This document shows positions 53,728 to 64,000 of a stretch of 64,000 nucleotides of DNA, piece by piece (position 1 is the first letter of the stretch; the number at the start of each line of letters is the position of its first letter). The translations under genes were made by a program, and so were the position numbers. This stretch comes from Rhodoferax sp. (GTDB lineage: Bacteria; Pseudomonadota; Gammaproteobacteria; Burkholderiales; Burkholderiaceae_C): positions 1-64,000 of the forward strand of contig NZ_JAAFIX010000013.1 in the NCBI RefSeq assembly GCF_013297935.1, read 5' to 3'. Below the pieces are notes generated by a model that saw only the letters and a list, made by a program, of their open reading frames with translations, was not told the DNA's origin and made no database searches.

Positions 53728-55267
53728 ATACTTTGAAGACCGCCACCACCTGCACCAGGTCGTTGGCCTGACTCTTCAAGCTGCTTGCAGCGGCTGCCAT
53801 TTCTTCTACCAGCGCAGCGTTTTGTTGCGTGGCTTGGTCCATCTGGGTGACGGCTTCTCCCACTTGGTTGACGCCTGCGCTTTGCTCCGAGCTGGCTGCG
53901 CTGATTTCGCCCATGATGTCGGTCACTCTGCGGATGCTGCTGACCACTTCGGTCATGGTCTCTCCAGCTTTGTCGACTAGGTTGCTGCCTTGCTCGACCC
54001 GCTCTACGCTGGCGTTGATCAGGATTTTGATTTCTTTGGCGGCTTCTGCAGATCGCCCGGCCAGTGAGCGCACCTCAGAAGCTACTACGGCAAAGCCACG
54101 GCCTTGTTCTCCGGCTCTAGCGGCTTCTACGGCTGCGTTCAGGGCCAGGATGTTGGTTTGGAAGGCGATGCCGTCAATCACGCTGATGATGTCTGCAATT
54201 TTGCGGCTGGCTTCGTTGATGCCTTTCATGGTCTCGACCACTTGGCCGACGACTTCTCCACCTTGAATCGCGACGGTAGAGGCGTTCATGGCGAGTTGGT
54301 TGGCCTGGCGGGCGGAGTCTGCGTTTTGTTTGACGGTGGAGCCGAGTTCTTCCATGCTGGCTGCGGTTTGTTCCAGGGCGCTGGCCTGGCTTTCGGTGCG
54401 GGCGCTGAGGTCGTGGTTGCCTTGGGCGATCTCAGAGCTGGCGGTGGCCACGGCCTCTGAGCCTTGGCGCACGTTGGACACCACGTCGGCCAACTTGGCC
54501 TGCATGCGCTGCAAAGCTGCCAGGAGCTGGCCGGTTTCATTGGCTGAGTCCACTATGATGGTCTTGGACAAATCACCGTCCGCAATGTTGTCCGCCAGAT
54601 TGATCACCGTCGAAATAGGACCGGTAACTGATTTGGTAACCCAAAGGGTGGCAAAAACCGCAGCGAGTGCACCCAGCACCAGTGCCGTGAGCATGGAAGC
54701 GCGTGCGGTGTTGAAACTTTTCTCTGTCTTGTTGCTGGCAAACGTAGCACCGGCTTGGTTGTACTCAGAGATCTTTTTGGTGGTGACAATAATCTTGTCG
54801 AACAAAACTTTGGCATCACCCTCGAGCAACTTGCGAGCCGGAAACTTTTCCCGTTTGGTCGACATATCGATCAATTGCGCATGCAGCGCTTGGTATGCTT
54901 TCCAATCGGTTTCAAGTGCACCGAACAAGGTTTTCTCGTCGGGTTCATCCACGAGTTTTCCGTATTCCTGCCGGGTGGCCTCTACGGTTGCGACAGCCTG
55001 CGACGCTAGCTTTTCTATGCGCTCCATAGCACCCTCGTCGGTGTTGAGCACGTGCTGGCTTTCCCATGCGCGCAAGTCCGCCAAGCCCGCTTTCAGATCC
55101 CCTACTAGACCGACGCTCGGTAACCAGTTGGTGGTGATCGCAGCGGTATCACTCCGCATGGCCTGCATCTGCGAGATCGCAAGCACTACAACGGCGACCA
55201 GCAACGCAGTCAGACCGCCCATCACCGCTATGAGGCGGGTGGAAATTTTCATGTCTTTGATACTCAT
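53726..55267 (-). CDS. Methyl-accepting chemotaxis protein
   Basis: [42 protein letters not shown]. Confidence 0.96.
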   Translation of the reverse strand: MSIKDMKISTRLIAVMGGLTALLVAVVVLAISQMQAMRSDTAAITTNWLPSVGLVGDLKAGLADLRAWESQHVLNTDEGAMERIEKLASQAVATVEATRQEYGKLVDEPDEKTLFGALETDWKAYQALHAQLIDMSTKREKFPARKLLEGDAKVLFDKIIVTTKKISEYNQAGATFASNKTEKSFNTARASMLTALVLGALAAVFATLWVTKSVTGPISTVINLADNIADGDLSKTIIVDSANETGQLLAALQRMQAKLADVVSNVRQGSEAVATASSEIAQGNHDLSARTESQASALEQTAASMEELGSTVKQNADSARQANQLAMNASTVAIQGGEVVGQVVETMKGINEASRKIADIISVIDGIAFQTNILALNAAVEAARAGEQGRGFAVVASEVRSLAGRSAEAAKEIKILINASVERVEQGSNLVDKAGETMTEVVSSIRRVTDIMGEISAASSEQSAGVNQVGEAVTQMDQATQQNAALVEEMAAAASSLKSQANDLVQVVAVFKV

Positions 55268-55354
55268 GGCCGGTCTCCTTATGGTTATATCGGGGCCAAA
55301 TCCTGCACCTATGTAGGTACATTGGGCGCAACTTAACACGCTTCGCAACGACAA

Positions 55355-55396
55355 AAAAGGCCCATAACAACGGTGTTCCCGTCACTATGGGCCTTT
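55355..55396 (-). terminator. Intrinsic terminator of the dehydratase gene
   Basis: Reverse strand GAAAGGCCCATA...TATGGGCCTTTTTT. Confidence 0.75.
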
Positions 55397-55419
55397 CAAG
55401 GCTTCAGGCAGTGTGCAAC

Positions 55420-57144
55420 TTAATGGGAGTCACGCGGAACGGCAGCCCCGCTTCCACCCACCAAAAAGTCCAAGTCAGCACCTAAGTGCGCTTGCTGCAC
55501 GGTTTCTACATACAGCTTGTACCAGCCACGCTTGGGCTTCTCAGGCGCCTTCCAGAGGGCGAGACGGCGAGCGAGCTCTTCATCCGAAATTTCCAGGTGC
55601 AGCTTGCGCTCGGGCACGTTGAGCTCAATGATGTCGCCGTTTTGCACGACCGCCAGAGGACCGCCTGCAGCCGCTTCCGGAGAAGTGTGCAGAACTGTTG
55701 TGCCGTAGGCTGTGCCACTCATGCGGGCGTCTGAAATTCGGACCATGTCCGTAATGCCCTTTTTGAGCACCTTGGGTGGCAGAGGCATGTTGCCCACTTC
55801 GGCCATACCGGGGTAGCCGCGCGGGCCACAGTTCTTCAAGACCATGACGCTGTTCTCGTCAATATCCAGATCCGGGTCATCAATCTTGGCGTGAAACTCT
55901 TCAATAGATTCAAACACTACCGCCGGGCCCCGGTGTTGCAGCAAATGCTTGGATGCTGCAGATGGCTTGATCACCGCGCCGTTGGGCGCCAGGTTACCGC
56001 GCACCACCGCAATGCCGGCTGCCGGCATAAATGGATCTTCCACGGTCTTGATCACATCACGGTTGTAGCAAGGTGCATTGGCCACGTTTTCGCGGATAGT
56101 TTTGCCGTTCACCGTGAGCGCGTCACCATGCAACATCGGCAAGATTTCGCGCATAACGGCAGGCAAGCCACCGGCGTAGCAGAAGTCTTCCATCAAGTAC
56201 TTGCCCGAGGGTTGCAGGTTCAAAATGTTGTTGACTTCGGAACCCAACTTATCGAAATCTTCGAGCTTCAGTTCTACGCCGATCCGGCCGGCAATCGCCA
56301 GCAGGTGGATCACGGCGTTGGTGGAGCCGCCAATTGCGGCGTTAGTGCGGATGGCATTTTCAAAAGCCTGACGCGTCAGGATCTGAGACATCTTGATGTC
56401 CTGCTTAACCATTTCCACAATGCGGCGGCCGGTGAGTTGGGCCAAACGCTTGCGGCGGGTATCTGCAGCGGGAATCGCGGCGTTTTCAGGTAAGGAAATA
56501 CCCAGAGCTTCGACCATGCTGGCCATGGTGGAGGCGGTCCCCATGGTCATGCAGGTGCCGCTGGAACGGTGCATATCACTCTCGCAGGAGGAGAACTCCG
56601 CCATGGTCATCTCACCGGCGCGCACCATTTCAGACATTTGCCAGACGCCGGTGCCGGAGCCTACATCTTTGCCACGGAACTTGCCGTTCAGCATAGGGCC
56701 GCCCGACAGGCCAATGGTGGGCAGGTCACAGCTGGCAGCACCCATCATCAAAGAGGGAGTGGTTTTGTCACAGCCCATCAACAGCACGACGCCATCAATG
56801 GGATTGCCACGGATACTTTCTTCGACATCCATCGATGCCAGGTTGCGAAACAGCATGGCAGTAGGCCGCAGCTGGGTTTCACCCAGCGACATGACCGGGA
56901 ACTCCAGTGGGAAGCCACCCGCTTCATAGACGCCACGCTTCACAAACTCGGCGAGCTCACGGAAGTGGCCGTTGCACGGGGTTAATTCACTCCAGGTGTT
57001 GCAAATGCCGATGACCGGCCGGCCGTCGAGTAGGTCGTGCGGGTAGCCCTGATTTTTGATCCAGCTGCGATGAACAAAACCATCGCGGTCCTGGCGGCCG
57101 AACCACGCTTGGCTGCGGCGTAATGGGGTTTTTTCGGAACTCAT
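55420..57144 (-). CDS. IlvD/Edd family dehydratase, probable sugar-acid (L-arabonate-type) dehydratase
   Basis: GICNTWSELTPCNGHFRELAEFVKRGVYEAGGFPLEFPVMSLGE; MGCDKTTPSLMMGAAS. Confidence 0.88.
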   Translation of the reverse strand: MSSEKTPLRRSQAWFGRQDRDGFVHRSWIKNQGYPHDLLDGRPVIGICNTWSELTPCNGHFRELAEFVKRGVYEAGGFPLEFPVMSLGETQLRPTAMLFRNLASMDVEESIRGNPIDGVVLLMGCDKTTPSLMMGAASCDLPTIGLSGGPMLNGKFRGKDVGSGTGVWQMSEMVRAGEMTMAEFSSCESDMHRSSGTCMTMGTASTMASMVEALGISLPENAAIPAADTRRKRLAQLTGRRIVEMVKQDIKMSQILTRQAFENAIRTNAAIGGSTNAVIHLLAIAGRIGVELKLEDFDKLGSEVNNILNLQPSGKYLMEDFCYAGGLPAVMREILPMLHGDALTVNGKTIRENVANAPCYNRDVIKTVEDPFMPAAGIAVVRGNLAPNGAVIKPSAASKHLLQHRGPAVVFESIEEFHAKIDDPDLDIDENSVMVLKNCGPRGYPGMAEVGNMPLPPKVLKKGITDMVRISDARMSGTAYGTTVLHTSPEAAAGGPLAVVQNGDIIELNVPERKLHLEISDEELARRLALWKAPEKPKRGWYKLYVETVQQAHLGADLDFLVGGSGAAVPRDSH

Positions 57145-57280
57145 GGGTTTGCCTCTTTATTCGTGGAGGCAGTGCCTCCGGTTCTTGACAGCAGGCATGG
57201 TAACAATGCACAGTGATAATAGAAAATGAATTTAGAGACAGTTCATATATCTATATTGCAATCAAACAAGAGAAAAATCC

Positions 57281-58057
57281 ATGCCAGAACCCACAAAACT
57301 TGCCCGTTATCTGAGTCTGGAGGGCATAAATGTATTCATTACTGGCGGTGGAACCGGCATCGGTGCCGCCATCGTGACTGCATTTGTCGACCAAGGTGCT
57401 AACGTCGCTTTCGTGGATGTAGCAGAAGCAGAAAGCCGCGAGTTGGCAGAGCAACTGAGCGCCCGGAGCGCGGCCCGTGTCTGGTGGCGCACGTGCGATG
57501 TGCGTGATGTTGCGGCCCTGCAGACCGCCAGCGCTGATGCGGCTCGCGAGCTGGGCGACTTTTCGGTACTGGTCAACAACGTCGCCCGGGACGACCGCCA
57601 TTCCCTGGAGTCTGTGACACCCGAATACTGGGACGAGCGCATGGCAGTTAACCAGCGCCCCGCATTTTTTGCGATTCAAGCCCTCGTGCCAGGGATGAAG
57701 CGGCTGGGGGGTGGCTCCATCATCAACCTCGGCTCCACCGGTTGGCAAACCAAGGGTAGTGGCTACCCCTGTTATGCCGTGGCCAAATCGTCGGTTAATG
57801 GCCTGACCCGCGGCTTGGCAGATACGTTGGGTGCGGATCGCATCCGCATCAACACGGTATCGCCGGGGTGGGTCATGACCGAGCGGCAAATCAAAATGTG
57901 GCTCAACGCTGAAGGCGAAGCCGACATTCAGCGCAACCAGTGCCTACCCGATAAACTCACACCATCCGACGTGGCGCGCATGGTGTTGTTTCTGGCATCC
58001 GACGACGGCGCCATGTGCACCGCCCAGGAGTTCAAGGTCGACGCCGGCTGGAACTGA
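57281..58057 (+). CDS. SDR family oxidoreductase (probable aldose dehydrogenase)
   Basis: VFITGGGTGIGAAIVTAFVDQGANVAFVD; YAVAKSSVNGLTRGLA. Confidence 0.88.
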   Translation: MPEPTKLARYLSLEGINVFITGGGTGIGAAIVTAFVDQGANVAFVDVAEAESRELAEQLSARSAARVWWRTCDVRDVAALQTASADAARELGDFSVLVNNVARDDRHSLESVTPEYWDERMAVNQRPAFFAIQALVPGMKRLGGGSIINLGSTGWQTKGSGYPCYAVAKSSVNGLTRGLADTLGADRIRINTVSPGWVMTERQIKMWLNAEGEADIQRNQCLPDKLTPSDVARMVLFLASDDGAMCTAQEFKVDAGWN

Positions 58058-58083
58058 TACGCCCCCGCCGGATCTACACCGCT

Positions 58084-59058
58084 TCAAGCCGAGGGCGCCG
58101 GGTCTACGCTGAACGCCTTGCCATACACCGTCATGGCAGAAGCCTTCAGTGCCCGCAGCACCACTTCCCCGGCCGGCGACAAAAGCCGGTCCCGCCGGGT
58201 GATAAAGCCGAAAGGCTCCATTTCACACGGCATGGCGACCGGCAAGATCGACATTAGCCCGTGATTGGCGTAGTAGCGGGCTACATCCACCGCCATCACA
58301 CTCACCATGTCACTCTGCTGCATCATCTTGCTGATGAACAGCAAGGCGCTGGTCTCCACGCTGTTGGACGGCTGCTCTAAACCGAGTTCCTGAATCATCA
58401 AGTCGAACCGGTGGCGCAACATGCTTCCTGCCGGCGGCAGTATCCAGCCGTACTTGAACACATCGTCCAAACCGGGCTTGATGGCGGTGAGTAAGGGGTG
58501 GCCTGGTCGCGCGACTGCACAAATGGGTTCCTCGGCCACCATCTCGTAGCGCAACGCCGCCTTGTCGTGCTCAGGGGACAGGCGCCCGACCACGATATCC
58601 AGCGTCCCGCGGTTGAGCTTTTCAATCAACACATTACTGGGTTCGATTTGGATCGTGATTTGCAGATTCGGATGTGCTTGTTTCACCGCCGCGACGGTGG
58701 GCGGCAAAAGCGCCAGTCCCGGAGCGGTGATGGAGCCGATATTCACCTGCCCGAACTGCCCGTTTTTAGCGGCCTGCAACTCCTCATGGGCCTGGTTCAG
58801 GCTTGCCAGAGCGGCCCGCGCATGCCGGATCATGGTGTCGCCATACCAAGTTGGCCGCATGCCTCGCGGCAAACGTTCGAACAATGACACCCCCAAAACG
58901 TCTTCCAAGTCTTTAAGCAGCTTTGACGCCGCGGGCTGGGTCATGTTCAATACTTGGGCAGCACGGTGGATATTTCCCTCTTCCGCCAGAGCGACCAATA
59001 GCAAAAGTTGTCTGGTTTTAAGCCTTGCACGCAGGAACCAATGGGTGTAATTCGTCAT
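58084..59058 (-). CDS. LysR family transcriptional regulator (GbpR-like by context)
   Basis: LKTRQLLLLVALAEEGNIHRAAQVLNMTQPAASKLLKDLEDVLGVSLFERLPRGM. Confidence 0.93.
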   Translation of the reverse strand: MTNYTHWFLRARLKTRQLLLLVALAEEGNIHRAAQVLNMTQPAASKLLKDLEDVLGVSLFERLPRGMRPTWYGDTMIRHARAALASLNQAHEELQAAKNGQFGQVNIGSITAPGLALLPPTVAAVKQAHPNLQITIQIEPSNVLIEKLNRGTLDIVVGRLSPEHDKAALRYEMVAEEPICAVARPGHPLLTAIKPGLDDVFKYGWILPPAGSMLRHRFDLMIQELGLEQPSNSVETSALLFISKMMQQSDMVSVMAVDVARYYANHGLMSILPVAMPCEMEPFGFITRRDRLLSPAGEVVLRALKASAMTVYGKAFSVDPAPSA

Positions 59059-59206
59059 ATAGGGTTAGCACCAATCCTGATTTGCATATCGAATAAGCCC
59101 CAAACTATATTGGAAATAAATCAATGTGGTAATTAAGATTCGCCGCCTGAGCCGAAAAAAAGGCGAAGACGCATCTGACAGAAGCAACTAACACAGGAGA
59201 CATTTC

Positions 59207-60283
59207 ATGACAGCACGTAGAACCACCCTCAAGGTACTTGCAGCAAGCCTTGCCATGGGTCTGGCCTTCGGCACCACCGTAGCCAACGCACAAGACAAAG
59301 GCCTGGTCGGCGTCGCTATGCCGACCAAGAGCTCTACCCGCTGGATCGCCGATGGCAACAGCATGGTCGCCGCCTTGGCTGCGAAAGGCTACAAAGCCGA
59401 TTTGCAGTACGCGGAAGATGACATCCCCAACCAGTTGGCCCAGATTGAAAACATGATCACCAAGGGCGCCAAGGTCCTTGTGATTGCCGCTATCGATGGC
59501 ACCACACTGACCAACGTACTGCAAAAAGCTGCTGACAAAGGCATCAAGGTTGTTTCTTATGACCGCCTGATCGTCGGCTCTAAAAACGTTGACTACTACG
59601 CCACCTTCGACAACTTCCAAGTGGGTGTGTTGCAGGCACAAACACTGGAAAAAGGCTTGGGACTGAAAGAAGGCAAGGGCCCTTTCAATATCGAACTGTT
59701 CGGCGGTTCCTCTGACGACAACAACGCGTTCTTCTTCTACGACGGCGCCATGTCCGTGTTGGACCCGTACATCAAGTCCGGCAAGCTGGTGGTTCGCTCC
59801 AAGCAAACCGGTATGCAAAAAGTGGCAACCCTGCGTTGGGACGGCCAAGTTGCCCAGGCCCGCATGGAAAACCTGTTGAGCGCTTACTACGGCAAAGACA
59901 AAGTGCACGCAGTGTTGTCTCCGTATGACGGTATCTCCATCGGTATCCTCTCCGCACTCAAAGGTGTGGGCTACGGCACAGCGGCACAACCCATGCCATT
60001 CGTGAGCGGCCAGGATGCGGAAGTGCCTTCGGTGAAGTCCATCATCCGCAAAGAACAGTACTCCACCATCTTCAAAGACACTCGCGAACTCGCCAAAGTG
60101 GCAGCCAACATGGTGGACGCTGTAATGGCCGGCAAGCAGCCTGAAATCAACGACACCAAGACCTACAACAACAAGGTCAAGGTAGTGCCTTCCTACCTGC
60201 TCAAGCCCGTGGCAGTGGACTTGTCTAACTACAAGCAAGTGCTGGTAGGTAGCGGTTACATCAAAGAAGAGCAACTGAAGTAA
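59207..60283 (+). CDS. chvE: Multiple sugar ABC transporter substrate-binding protein (ChvE-like)
   Basis: [67 protein letters not shown]. Confidence 0.93.
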   Translation: MTARRTTLKVLAASLAMGLAFGTTVANAQDKGLVGVAMPTKSSTRWIADGNSMVAALAAKGYKADLQYAEDDIPNQLAQIENMITKGAKVLVIAAIDGTTLTNVLQKAADKGIKVVSYDRLIVGSKNVDYYATFDNFQVGVLQAQTLEKGLGLKEGKGPFNIELFGGSSDDNNAFFFYDGAMSVLDPYIKSGKLVVRSKQTGMQKVATLRWDGQVAQARMENLLSAYYGKDKVHAVLSPYDGISIGILSALKGVGYGTAAQPMPFVSGQDAEVPSVKSIIRKEQYSTIFKDTRELAKVAANMVDAVMAGKQPEINDTKTYNNKVKVVPSYLLKPVAVDLSNYKQVLVGSGYIKEEQLK

Positions 60284-60303
60284 TCTTCAGTCTCGAAAAA
60301 GAG

Positions 60304-60332
60304 GCCCTGTGCCCCACAGCACAGGGCTTTTT
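60304..60332 (+). terminator. Terminator/attenuator between chvE-like and ATPase genes
   Basis: GCCCTGTGC-cccaca-GCACAGGGC followed by TTTTT. Confidence 0.8.
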
Positions 60333-60370
60333 ACATTCTCCCGGTTCAAGAGACAGATCGTTGAGGCACC

Positions 60371-61903
60371 ATGGCTGAACCCATTCTAGAAATGCGCGGG
60401 ATGCGCAAAACCTTCCACGGGGTGACTGCGCTAAGCAATGTCAATCTCACCGTGCAAGAAGGCCAGATCCACGCCGTTGTCGGCGAAAACGGCGCGGGCA
60501 AATCCACCCTGATGAAAGTGCTGAGCGGCGTCTATCCCCACGGTGATTACGAAGGCACCATCCGCTACCAGGGCGAGGAATGCCGGTTTCGCGGCATCCA
60601 CGATAGCGAGGCTAAAGGCATCATCATCATCCACCAGGAGTTGGCGCTGGTCCCGCTGCTGTCCATCACTGAGAACATTTTTCTCGGCAATGAGCAAGCC
60701 CGTGGCGGTGTCATCGACTGGAATAGCTCCTACGTCAAGACACAGGCCTTGTTGACCAAGGTAGGGCTGAAAGAGTCGCCCAACACCCTGATCACTAACC
60801 TCGGCGTCGGCAAACAACAGCTGATCGAAATCGCCAAGGCACTGTCTAAAGAGGTCAAACTCCTCATTCTGGATGAGCCCACTGCCAGCTTGAATGAAAC
60901 GGACAGTGATGCGCTCCTCGAACTCTTGCTCGAACTCAAGCGCCAGGGTATCTCCTGCATCCTGATCTCGCACAAGCTCAACGAAATTTCCAAGGTGGCT
61001 GACGCCATTACCGTGCTGCGCGATGGCGCCACGGTGGCGTCGCTCGACTGCCATGCCGAACCCGTGAGCGAAGACCTGATCATCCGCCACATGGTCGGAC
61101 GCGAAATGGAAGACCGTTACCCCAAACGCACCCCGAATGTGGGGGACACAGTCTTTGAAGTGCGGGACTGGGTGGTGCACCACGCCATCCACGCCGAACG
61201 CAAAGTCATCAAAGGTGTCAACCTGCACGTCAAGCGTGGCGAGATCGTAGGTATTGCCGGCCTTATGGGCGCAGGCCGCACCGAGCTGGCCATGAGCATT
61301 TTCGGCCGCACCTACGGCCAGAACATCAGTGGCAAGGTGCTGCTTAACGGCAAAGAGGTCGACACCAGCACGGTGCAAAAAGCCATCGACCACGGCATTG
61401 CCTATGTCACCGAAGACCGCAAAGGCTATGGCCTGGTGCTCGACGAAACCATTGCCTGGAACACCACGCTGGCCAATTTGTCTGCGGTGTCCCGCAACAC
61501 CGTGATCAACGAAGGCAAAGAGTTCAGCGTAGCCCAGGACTTCCGCAAGAAGCTCAACATCCGCAGCCCCAACGTGTTTGCCCGCACCGTCAACCTGTCG
61601 GGCGGCAATCAGCAAAAAGTGGTGCTCAGCAAATGGCTGTTTTCCGAGCCGGAAGTGCTCATCCTCGATGAGCCCACCCGCGGCATCGACGTGGGTGCGA
61701 AATACGAGATTTACACCATCATCGCGCAGCTCGCTGCCGAGGGGAAATGCGTACTGATGATCTCCAGCGAAATGCCCGAACTTTTGGGCATGTGTGACCG
61801 GATCTGTGTACTGAATGAAGGTGCTTTTGTGGCCGAATTCCCGGCAGCAGAAGCGACACAAGAAAAAATTATGCGTTCTATCGTGACGTCAGGAGTGAAC
61901 TGA
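60371..61903 (+). CDS. gguA: Multiple monosaccharide ABC transporter ATP-binding protein (GguA/MmsA-like)
   Basis: Two ABC domains; [38 protein letters not shown]. Confidence 0.93.
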   Translation: MAEPILEMRGMRKTFHGVTALSNVNLTVQEGQIHAVVGENGAGKSTLMKVLSGVYPHGDYEGTIRYQGEECRFRGIHDSEAKGIIIIHQELALVPLLSITENIFLGNEQARGGVIDWNSSYVKTQALLTKVGLKESPNTLITNLGVGKQQLIEIAKALSKEVKLLILDEPTASLNETDSDALLELLLELKRQGISCILISHKLNEISKVADAITVLRDGATVASLDCHAEPVSEDLIIRHMVGREMEDRYPKRTPNVGDTVFEVRDWVVHHAIHAERKVIKGVNLHVKRGEIVGIAGLMGAGRTELAMSIFGRTYGQNISGKVLLNGKEVDTSTVQKAIDHGIAYVTEDRKGYGLVLDETIAWNTTLANLSAVSRNTVINEGKEFSVAQDFRKKLNIRSPNVFARTVNLSGGNQQKVVLSKWLFSEPEVLILDEPTRGIDVGAKYEIYTIIAQLAAEGKCVLMISSEMPELLGMCDRICVLNEGAFVAEFPAAEATQEKIMRSIVTSGVN

Positions 61904-61904
61904 A

Positions 61905-63098
61905 ATGACAAGCACCACCCCGGAAACCAAGGCCCCCGCAAGCGGCGGAGGCATGGCCTTTTTAAAAAACAACCTGCGTGAATACGGCTTGCTGATGTCG
62001 CTCGTCATCATCATGGTGTTCTTCCAGGTCAAGACAGACGGCACTCTTTTCCAACCCCTCAACCTCACCAACTTGATCCTGCAAAACAGCTACATCATCG
62101 TGATGGCGCTGGGCATGTTGCTGGTTATTGTGGCGGGCCATATCGACCTGTCGGTGGGCTCTGTGTGCGGCTTTGTCGGTGCGGTGGCTGCCGTGCTCAT
62201 GGTGAACTACAACTGGCACTACGTGCCAGCCACCATCGTCTGCCTTATCCTGGGCGGTGTTATTGGCGCGGCGCAAGGGTACTGGGTCGCGTTTTACAAA
62301 ATACCGTCGTTCATCGTGACCCTCGCGGGCATGCTGGTCTTCAAGGGCCTGGCCCTGGCCGTGCTCGAAGGCGCTTCGGTGGGCCCTTTCCCACCTGAGT
62401 TCCAGCTGCTCAGCACCGGCTTCATTCCCGATCCGTTTGCCGGTGAAACCTTGCGCGTCACGACCCTGGTCATCGGCATGCTGATTGCGTTGGTCATGTT
62501 GGTGAGCAAAGTGCGTGGCCGCGCCGACCGTGCCGCACACGGCATGGAAAACGAACCCGTTGTTTTCTTTGCGATTGCTAACTTGGTTTTCATCGGAATG
62601 ATCGTGGCCTTCAGCTACCAACTCGCCTCCTACAAGGGCCTGCCTAACGTGCTGGTGGTTATGTTGTTGTTGATGTTGGCCTACGACTTTGTGGCCTCCC
62701 GCACCACCATCGGCCGCCGTATCTACGCACTGGGCGGTAACGAGAAAGCCGCCAAGTTGTCGGGCATCCGCACCGAGCGCCTCACCTTCTACACCTTCAT
62801 CAACATGGGTGTGTTGGCCGCACTGGCCGGCTTGATTTTCGCGGCCCGTTTGAACACCGCCACGCCCAAGGCCGGCTTGGGTTTTGAACTCGACGTGATC
62901 GCAGCCTGTTTCATCGGTGGTGCATCCGCCTCCGGTGGTGTGGGCAAAGTGCTGGGCGCAGTCATCGGCGCTTTCATCATGGGCGTCATGAACAACGGCA
63001 TGTCCATCATGGGCATCGGCATCGACTGGCAACAAGTCATCAAGGGCCTGGTCTTGCTGGCCGCCGTCTGCTTCGACGTCTACAACAAAAACAAATAA
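61905..63098 (+). CDS. gguB: Multiple monosaccharide ABC transporter permease (GguB/MmsB-like)
   Basis: LLVIVAGHIDLSVGSVCGFVGA; ALGGNEKAAKLSGI. Confidence 0.92.
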   Translation: MTSTTPETKAPASGGGMAFLKNNLREYGLLMSLVIIMVFFQVKTDGTLFQPLNLTNLILQNSYIIVMALGMLLVIVAGHIDLSVGSVCGFVGAVAAVLMVNYNWHYVPATIVCLILGGVIGAAQGYWVAFYKIPSFIVTLAGMLVFKGLALAVLEGASVGPFPPEFQLLSTGFIPDPFAGETLRVTTLVIGMLIALVMLVSKVRGRADRAAHGMENEPVVFFAIANLVFIGMIVAFSYQLASYKGLPNVLVVMLLLMLAYDFVASRTTIGRRIYALGGNEKAAKLSGIRTERLTFYTFINMGVLAALAGLIFAARLNTATPKAGLGFELDVIAACFIGGASASGGVGKVLGAVIGAFIMGVMNNGMSIMGIGIDWQQVIKGLVLLAAVCFDVYNKNK

Positions 63099-63107
63099 GG
63101 CCTCGCC

Positions 63108-64000
63108 ATGTACTCTGCGACTAATGCCCGTTACAAGGGCGTGTTCCCTGTCGTCCCTACGACCTTTAACGACGCCGGTGAACTCGACCTGGAGAGCCAG
63201 AAACGCTGTGTCGATTTCATGATCGACGCCGGCTCCACCGGGCTGTGCATTCTGGCCAACTTCTCCGAGCAATTTGTGCTCGGCGATGCTGAGCGCGAAG
63301 TGCTCACCCAAACCATTCTGGCGCATGTGAACGGCAGGGTGCCGGTCATCGTGACCACCACGCACTTCAGCACCCAAGCCACTATGGCCCGCAGCGTGCA
63401 GGCTCAGGAGTGGGGTGCTGCCATGGTCATGGTCATGCCGCCATACCACGGCGCCACCATCCGCGTGCCTGAGGCGCAAATCTACGAGTACTTCACGCGC
63501 TTGTCGGACGCGATCAACATCCCCATCATGATCCAGGACGCACCGGTGAGCGGCACGCCGCTGTCGGTGCCATTCCTGGCCCGCATGGCGCAAGAGATCA
63601 AGCAGGTGTCGTACTTCAAGATAGAGACTGCGGGCGCGGCCTCCAAGTTGCGCGAACTCATCCGTGTGGGCGGTGCCGCCATTGAAGGCCCGTGGGATGG
63701 CGAAGAGGCCATCACCCTCATGCCCGATCTGGACGCCGGTGCCACCGGCGCCATGACCGGCGGCGCGTACCCTGATGGCATCTGCAAAATTGTGGATGCC
63801 TATGCGGCCGGCCGCCGTGAGGAGGCGGCTGCCCACTACCAGCAGTGGCTGCCCCTGATTAACTATGAGAACCGCCAGGGCGGCATACTGACCGCCAAGG
63901 CCCTGATGAAGGAAGGTGGCGTGATCGCCTGCGAAGCCGGTCGCCACCCCTTTCCCGCCATGCACCCCGACACCCGCGCTGGTCTTATCGACACCGCTAA
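63108..64000 (+). CDS. DHDPS/NAL family aldolase/dehydratase, probable 2-keto-3-deoxy sugar-acid enzyme (3' truncated by window)
   Basis: YKGVFPVVPTTFNDAGELDLESQKRCVDFMIDAGSTGLCILANFSEQF; open to window end. Confidence 0.88.
   Translation, partial: MYSATNARYKGVFPVVPTTFNDAGELDLESQKRCVDFMIDAGSTGLCILANFSEQFVLGDAEREVLTQTILAHVNGRVPVIVTTTHFSTQATMARSVQAQEWGAAMVMVMPPYHGATIRVPEAQIYEYFTRLSDAINIPIMIQDAPVSGTPLSVPFLARMAQEIKQVSYFKIETAGAASKLRELIRVGGAAIEGPWDGEEAITLMPDLDAGATGAMTGGAYPDGICKIVDAYAAGRREEAAAHYQQWLPLINYENRQGGILTAKALMKEGGVIACEAGRHPFPAMHPDTRAGLIDTA

Noticed and set aside
60431-61861. 476-aa minus-strand ORF opposite the gguA-like gene
   Set aside because: Antisense to a clear two-domain ABC ATPase.
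61962-63965. 667-aa minus-strand ORF opposite gguB-like and DHDPS-like genes
   Set aside because: Spans two well-supported plus-strand genes; His/Asp/Gly-rich shadow translation.
1-64000. CRISPR arrays, rRNA, tRNA, IS transposases, prophage genes
   Set aside because: None recognised by reading; no regularly spaced identical repeats and no transposase or integrase motifs. A tRNAscan or Infernal run could still reveal a missed RNA.

Overview
High-GC betaproteobacterial chromosomal window (Comamonadaceae/Rhodoferax-like from protein content; inference only). It holds about 62 supportable CDSs and no recognisable rRNA, tRNA, CRISPR array or IS element. Landmarks are: a ParABS region (mnmG-rsmG-lysE-parA-hydrolase-parB) with four parS sites, three of them inside coding sequence; a copper locus (copA, copZ, cueR) split by GNAT and Fic genes; minCDE; an orphan infA; and a sugar-acid/ChvE-GguAB catabolic locus at the right end. 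The most interesting region is ~31.0-40.8 kb. A CreBC-like two-component system lies next to a VIT/vWA protein with a PEP-CTERM-like tail, an exosortase, an EpsI-like small protein and a GT51 transglycosylase. Upstream of the VIT/vWA gene are three tandem TTCAC repeats at exactly 11-bp spacing, matching the E. coli CreB cre-tag. This suggests a CreBC-controlled, dedicated exosortase envelope system. An AAA/DUF4143 ATPase module sits directly behind creC and is followed by a diverged second copy of the creC 3' end. Other signals are interleaved long inverted repeats between two parS sites, ten copies of a dispersed ~50-bp intergenic element, a DnaA-box-containing AT-rich region upstream of minC, a degenerate HD-GYP protein, a Fic protein lacking the catalytic His, and a gene-fragment scar at ~42.2 kb. 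All calls come from reading the sequence and the supplied ORF track; no database search was run.
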